Assembly (NCBI GenBank): GCA_002083655.1
Contig: MSXR01000017.1
Location: 1-64,000, forward strand
DNA length: 64,000 bases
DNA from: Proteobacteria bacterium ST_bin14
GTDB taxonomy: Bacteria > Pseudomonadota > Alphaproteobacteria > Sphingomonadales > Sphingomonadaceae
Direction: 5' to 3'
The notes under the pieces are model-generated. The model did not search any database. It was given only the letters and a program-made list of their open reading frames with translations, and had not been told where the DNA came from. Below are positions 60,597 to 64,000 of this stretch, piece by piece (within the stretch, counting starts at the first letter, position 1; the number at the start of each line of letters is the position of its first letter). The translations under genes were made by a program, and so were the position numbers.

Positions 60597-61778
60597 CTAA
60601 CGAAGCGCTTCTACCAGCCGCTGCATATACGCCGCACCGCGCTCAAACTGCGCAACTTCAAGATATTCGTCGGGTTGGTGGGCCTGCTCAATTGATCCCG
60701 GCCCGCAGATAACGGTCGAAAATCCAGCTTCCTGAAACTGCCCGGCCTCAGCGGCATAGGGCACCATTCGCGCTGGGCCATTGTCGCCCGCCAAGCGCCG
60801 TGCGAGCAGTTCCGCCGGACCGCCGGGGTCAGGCACCATGCACGGCGTTTTTGACCGGCGCACCACCGCCACGCCGGTGCCGGCAAACCGCGCCTTGATC
60901 GCCGCATCCTCACGCGCAGCCAGCGCCAGAAATGGCGCGATAATCGCGTCAGGATCATCCCCCGGCGGCGTCCGCAAGTCGAACACGAAGGTGCATTCGC
61001 CCGCCAAGATATTCACCGCCGTTCCGCCCCGGATTTGGCCGATCGTCAGCGTGGCATGCGGCGGCATGAAGCCCGATTGCGCATCCCCCGCGCGCTCCAA
61101 CTGCGCCGCCAGTTCGGCCAGTGCCTGCATCAGCCGCACCGCGACCATGTTTGCCGACACCCCCAAATGCGTCAGGCTCGAATGCGCCTCATGCCCCGTT
61201 ACCGTGACGATCCAGCTCGAAATTCCCTTATGGCCGCTCACCACCTCCATATTGGTCGGCTCCCCCACGATCACCGCCACTGGCGTGGGCAGATCGCGCA
61301 CCAGTTCGCGGATCATATCCGGCGCGCCCAGACAACCGACCTCCTCATCATACGAAAAAGCGAGATGCACCGGTCGCGCCAGCCGGGCACGCACGATGTC
61401 GGGTGCCGCCGCTAATGCGAGTGCCAGAAACCCTTTCATGTCGCACGTACCGCGCCCAAACAGCCGATCGCCCCGCCGCGTCAGCGCGAACGGATCAGTG
61501 CTCCACGCCTGCCCGTCGACCGGGACAACATCCGTATGGCCTGACAGCACCACGCCCCCTGCAACAGGCGGCCCCAGCGTCGCGTATAAATTGGCCTTGG
61601 TGCCGGCTGCATTACCAACCCGCGTTGAGCCCACGCCCAAACTGGCCAGCAAATCCTCAACATAGCTGATCAGCGCCAGGTTGGAATCGCGCGACGTGGT
61701 GTCAAACCCGATCAGCCGTTCCAGGATCGGCAGGGCTTTTTCAGCGATAGCAGCGGATGAGGACAAGTCAGTCATCAT
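60597..61778 (-). CDS. argE: Acetylornithine deacetylase (M20 peptidase family)
   Basis: A 393-aa zinc amidohydrolase that deacetylates N-acetylornithine in arginine synthesis. Metal and catalytic residues: LSGHTDVVPVDG, FGRGTCDMKGFLAL, DEEVGCLG and VGEPTNMEVV. The C-terminal GFSTVICGPGSIEQAHQPDEYLE carries the last metal His. The length is usual for ArgE. Another M20 deacylase activity is possible because no arg gene is adjacent. The stop of the monooxygenase gene ends 20 nt upstream, so both may form one transcript. Confidence 0.87.
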   Translation of the reverse strand: MMTDLSSSAAIAEKALPILERLIGFDTTSRDSNLALISYVEDLLASLGVGSTRVGNAAGTKANLYATLGPPVAGGVVLSGHTDVVPVDGQAWSTDPFALTRRGDRLFGRGTCDMKGFLALALAAAPDIVRARLARPVHLAFSYDEEVGCLGAPDMIRELVRDLPTPVAVIVGEPTNMEVVSGHKGISSWIVTVTGHEAHSSLTHLGVSANMVAVRLMQALAELAAQLERAGDAQSGFMPPHATLTIGQIRGGTAVNILAGECTFVFDLRTPPGDDPDAIIAPFLALAAREDAAIKARFAGTGVAVVRRSKTPCMVPDPGGPAELLARRLAGDNGPARMVPYAAEAGQFQEAGFSTVICGPGSIEQAHQPDEYLEVAQFERGAAYMQRLVEALR

Positions 61779-61798
61779 CTGAACGTAGTCGACAAAGC

Positions 61799-63298
61799 TC
61801 AGGCCGTCACCGGTTCCCGCTCTACTGCCCGCGATCCTGGCCCTGGTTGCGATCCTGCGGCCGGATTGGAAAACTCCATCTCGTCATCCACCGATCCAAA
61901 ACGCAGCATCATGATGTCCTTGGCGTAATTCTGGTGCACCTGCCATGGCTGTTTATTGCCCTGTTTGGGGAAACGCTCCATCGCCCGCGTGACATAGCCC
62001 GAGCTGAAATCAAGGAACGGCATCGCCTCCAGGTCGCTCGCGATCCGCGGCGTTACCTGGCGCATCTTGCGCTTCTTCATGGTGTTCAGCAGCCGCGTCA
62101 CATACCCACAGGTCAGATCAGCCTTCAGGGTCCAGCTCGCATTGGTATAGCCAAAGGACGACGCCAGATTCGGCATGTCGCTATACATCATACCCTTGTA
62201 ATTGAACGTTTTTGATAGGTCGCGCGCCTGACCGTCAACGGTGAACGCAACATCGCTTAGCAACTGCAGCTCCAGCCCGGTTGCCGTCACGACGATATCA
62301 GCATCGATCCGCTTGCCCGATTCCAGCGCGATCCCTGCGGCATCAAAATGATCGATCCGATCGGTCACGACGCTAGACGTGCCGGCCTTTATTGAATCAA
62401 ACAGATCGGCGTCAGGCACCAGACAAAGCCGCTGATCCCAGGGGTTATAGCGCGGGGTAAAATGCGTCGCGACGTCATAATCAGGGCCAAGCTGATCGCG
62501 CACCATGCCAATGATGCGCTCTTTTGCCTGCGCCGGATATTTCCGCGCCGCGCGAAAGAAATACATGCCGAACAGCACATTCTTCCACCGCGTAATCCCA
62601 TAAGCGAGTTTGGCGGGCAGCAATGCGCGCAGCCGGTTTGCCACCGCATCCTCAGCAGGGCGCGATACGACATAGGTTGGCGATCGCTGCAGCATCGTTA
62701 CATGCGCGGCGGCCTTTGCCATTTCGGGCACAATCGTCACCGCCGTCGCCCCCGATCCGATCACGACGACCTTTTTGCCCGCATAATCGAGATTTTCGGG
62801 CCAGAATTGGGGATGAATGATTTGCCCGGCAAAATCGGCAACGCCCGGAAAATCCGGCGTATGGCCCTGCGCATAATTGTAATAGCCGGAGCACATGAAA
62901 AGGAAATTGCAGCTATACTGCACCTCCCGCCCCTCGCGCAGCGCAGTAACGGTCCAGCGCGCATCCTGCGTAGACCAGGCGGCGGATGTGACATGGTGGC
63001 CAAAGCGAATGTGCCGATCAATGCCATATTTGGCCGCTGTGCGCTTCACATAAGCCAGAATGTTCGGCCCATCAGCAATCGCCTTGGCCTCTGTCCACGG
63101 CTCAAATGAATAGCCCAGCGTGTACATGTCGGAATCGCTGCGGATGCCCGGATAGCGGAACAAATCCCACGTCCCGCCAATATCGGCGCGCCCCTCAAGG
63201 ATCATGTAACTCCGATCGGGGGATTTATCCTGCAGGTGGTACCCTGCCCCGATCCCGGAAATCCCAGCACCCACCACGATAACGTCGACATGATCCAT
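61799..63298 (-). CDS. Flavin-containing monooxygenase, Baeyer-Villiger type
   Basis: A 499-aa FAD/NADPH monooxygenase. FAD-binding VVGAGISGIGAGYHL starts the protein and the NADPH Rossmann motif VIGSGATAV is mid-protein. Between them FAGQIIHPQFW matches the Baeyer-Villiger fingerprint FxGxxxHxxxW exactly. GTWDLFRYPGIRSDSDMYT is also typical. It likely inserts oxygen into ketones to give esters. AGGAGGTG ahead of ATG 63298 is an excellent ribosome-binding site; the longer frame upstream is unsupported. The natural substrate is unknown. Confidence 0.92.
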   Translation of the reverse strand: MDHVDVIVVGAGISGIGAGYHLQDKSPDRSYMILEGRADIGGTWDLFRYPGIRSDSDMYTLGYSFEPWTEAKAIADGPNILAYVKRTAAKYGIDRHIRFGHHVTSAAWSTQDARWTVTALREGREVQYSCNFLFMCSGYYNYAQGHTPDFPGVADFAGQIIHPQFWPENLDYAGKKVVVIGSGATAVTIVPEMAKAAAHVTMLQRSPTYVVSRPAEDAVANRLRALLPAKLAYGITRWKNVLFGMYFFRAARKYPAQAKERIIGMVRDQLGPDYDVATHFTPRYNPWDQRLCLVPDADLFDSIKAGTSSVVTDRIDHFDAAGIALESGKRIDADIVVTATGLELQLLSDVAFTVDGQARDLSKTFNYKGMMYSDMPNLASSFGYTNASWTLKADLTCGYVTRLLNTMKKRKMRQVTPRIASDLEAMPFLDFSSGYVTRAMERFPKQGNKQPWQVHQNYAKDIMMLRFGSVDDEMEFSNPAAGSQPGPGSRAVEREPVTA

Positions 63299-63637
63299 TA
63301 TGGCACCTCCTGTGCCCATACCCGATATTCGATTTTCATTTGCAACGCAAAGGGCGGTTAGATGCCCCTGCTGCAACAATCGCGGCGACGCACGAATTGG
63401 TCGTTGAAGCCCGGGCAATCGGGCCTGATTGCAGTGGGAAGTTTTCGTAAAAACGCCTAAACTAATGACTTGAGCTGACCTCAAGCTAACCCGCTGATAC
63501 TAATCAACTTAGCTTCGGACCGGGCGCTAAGATGAGCTGACAGCTTTTTAGGAGTGGCGAAGTCGTCGATTGACACCTCCCGACCGGCCGGTATGCGTCA
63601 TCCCGCCGGGGCAATCGGCGCCTTAGGGGGGCGATCA
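63299..63637. other. Intergenic region between divergent genes
   Basis: About 340 bases separating the leftward monooxygenase from the rightward partial gene. It should hold both promoters. The only clear structure is the palindrome at 63469. Confidence 0.55.
63469..63485. promoter_or_regulatory. Palindrome in the divergent promoter region
   Basis: CTTGAG-CTGAC-CTCAAG, 6-bp perfect arms. A possible operator for a dimeric regulator of the divergent pair. Confidence 0.3.
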
Positions 63638-64000
63638 GTGGAAGAAAGCACCGTTCCCGCGCAGCCGCGCGTCCGCTGGCTGGCGTGGCTGCCGCTGATC
63701 GCAGGCGCCTTACTCGCGGTGATGATTCTCGACGCGTTGAACACGCATTTCGTCGTTCGGCTGTTGGAAGAGCCAACCGGAATGGACACGGCGTATGCGC
63801 GATACAGTCGCGGGCCCAAAACGCAATGTACCGACAATAGCAATAGCAAGAAATGCATTGCTGATTGGCGCAAGGCCGGATCGCCGCAAAGTGCTTTATG
63901 GTTCGGCAACTCGCAACTGCACACGATCAACAGGCAGCGCCCCGGCGATATCAACGCGCCCGAGTTCGTCCGGCGTCGTCTTGCAGAGCGCGGCTATTAC
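63638..64000 (+). CDS. Partial gene: SGNH/DHHW-like membrane-anchored protein (5' part)
   Basis: A gene running off the right end: 121 codons are visible. GTG 63638 follows AGGGGGG at about 7 nt. A signal-anchor helix lies near residues 14-35 (WLAWLPLIAGALLAVMIL). An extracytoplasmic stretch has two Cys (QCTDNSNSKKC), and then SALWFGNSQLHTIN. GNSQ followed by H resembles block I of SGNH-type esterases and AlgX/DltD-like O-acetylation partners. The family call is tentative because the other motifs are outside the window. Confidence 0.6.
   Translation, partial: MEESTVPAQPRVRWLAWLPLIAGALLAVMILDALNTHFVVRLLEEPTGMDTAYARYSRGPKTQCTDNSNSKKCIADWRKAGSPQSALWFGNSQLHTINRQRPGDINAPEFVRRRLAERGYY

Overview
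The window looks like a chromosomal segment of a sphingomonad (Alphaproteobacteria, Sphingomonadales). This rests on the high GC content, the absence of any mobile-element gene, and several gene types: a PopZ/DUF2497 protein, DUF2794, an RcnB protein with a Gln/Arg-rich stretch, a short archaeal-type prolyl-tRNA synthetase, and a class III CoA-transferase next to glutaryl-CoA dehydrogenase. The species cannot be named from the sequence.

Layout. 0-2.2 kb: 3-hydroxybutyrate dehydrogenase, a secreted cupin and an FMN reductase. 2.9-11.8 kb: a ten-gene leftward chemotaxis operon (MCP, STAS protein, CheA, CheR, CheB, CheD, CheY, CheW, a second CheB lacking its catalytic Ser and His, and a small helical protein). 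Many of its genes overlap at ATGA or TGATG junctions. Gene-poor stretches carrying two diverged copies of a 151-bp direct repeat flank it, and a tRNA-Pro lies to its right. 12.9-15.5 kb: a compact four-gene cluster (nucleotidyltransferase, HprK-related kinase, PqqD-like protein, Tat-exported protein) of the poorly understood 'HPr-rel-A' type. 15.7-23.4 kb: the complete phosphate regulon phoR-pstSCAB-phoU-phoB, with a Pho box inside the end of phoR, then a small secreted protein.

23.5-29.9 kb: an SDR dehydrogenase, an outer-membrane barrel, an APC permease, an orphan membrane protein, DUF2794-cysE, and a divergent TauE exporter. 30.1-33.5 kb: the peroxide-defence set ahpC-ahpF-oxyR; oxyR appears to use a CTG start. 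33.6-39.3 kb: a VOC protein, a phasin overlapping a wax ester/triacylglycerol synthase that has a Lys/Ala/Pro tail, and a self-sufficient CYP102-type P450-reductase fusion. Palindromic intergenic repeats separate these units. 39.8-44.3 kb: a CitE-like lyase divergent from an overlapping operon of glutaryl-CoA dehydrogenase, GNAT, CoA-transferase and an orphan [2Fe-2S] subunit. 44.4-47.5 kb: RcnB, a prolyl-4-hydroxylase-like protein and three small unknown genes.

47.6-54.5 kb: proS, a DMT transporter, a DUF938 methyltransferase, an isoprenylcysteine-methyltransferase-like protein, PopZ, TolC with a Pcm-like protein, and tRNA-Cys. 54.5-60.2 kb: an AraC regulator and a signalling unit (EAL phosphodiesterase, TPR hybrid kinase, receiver). 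A perfect TTAA-N7-TTAA CtrA-type site lies next to it. 60.6-64 kb: argE, a Baeyer-Villiger-type monooxygenase, and the 5' part of an SGNH-like gene running off the end.

Starts were chosen from ribosome-binding sites and family N-termini, so several differ from the longest open frame. All family assignments come from reading motifs; no database search was run.
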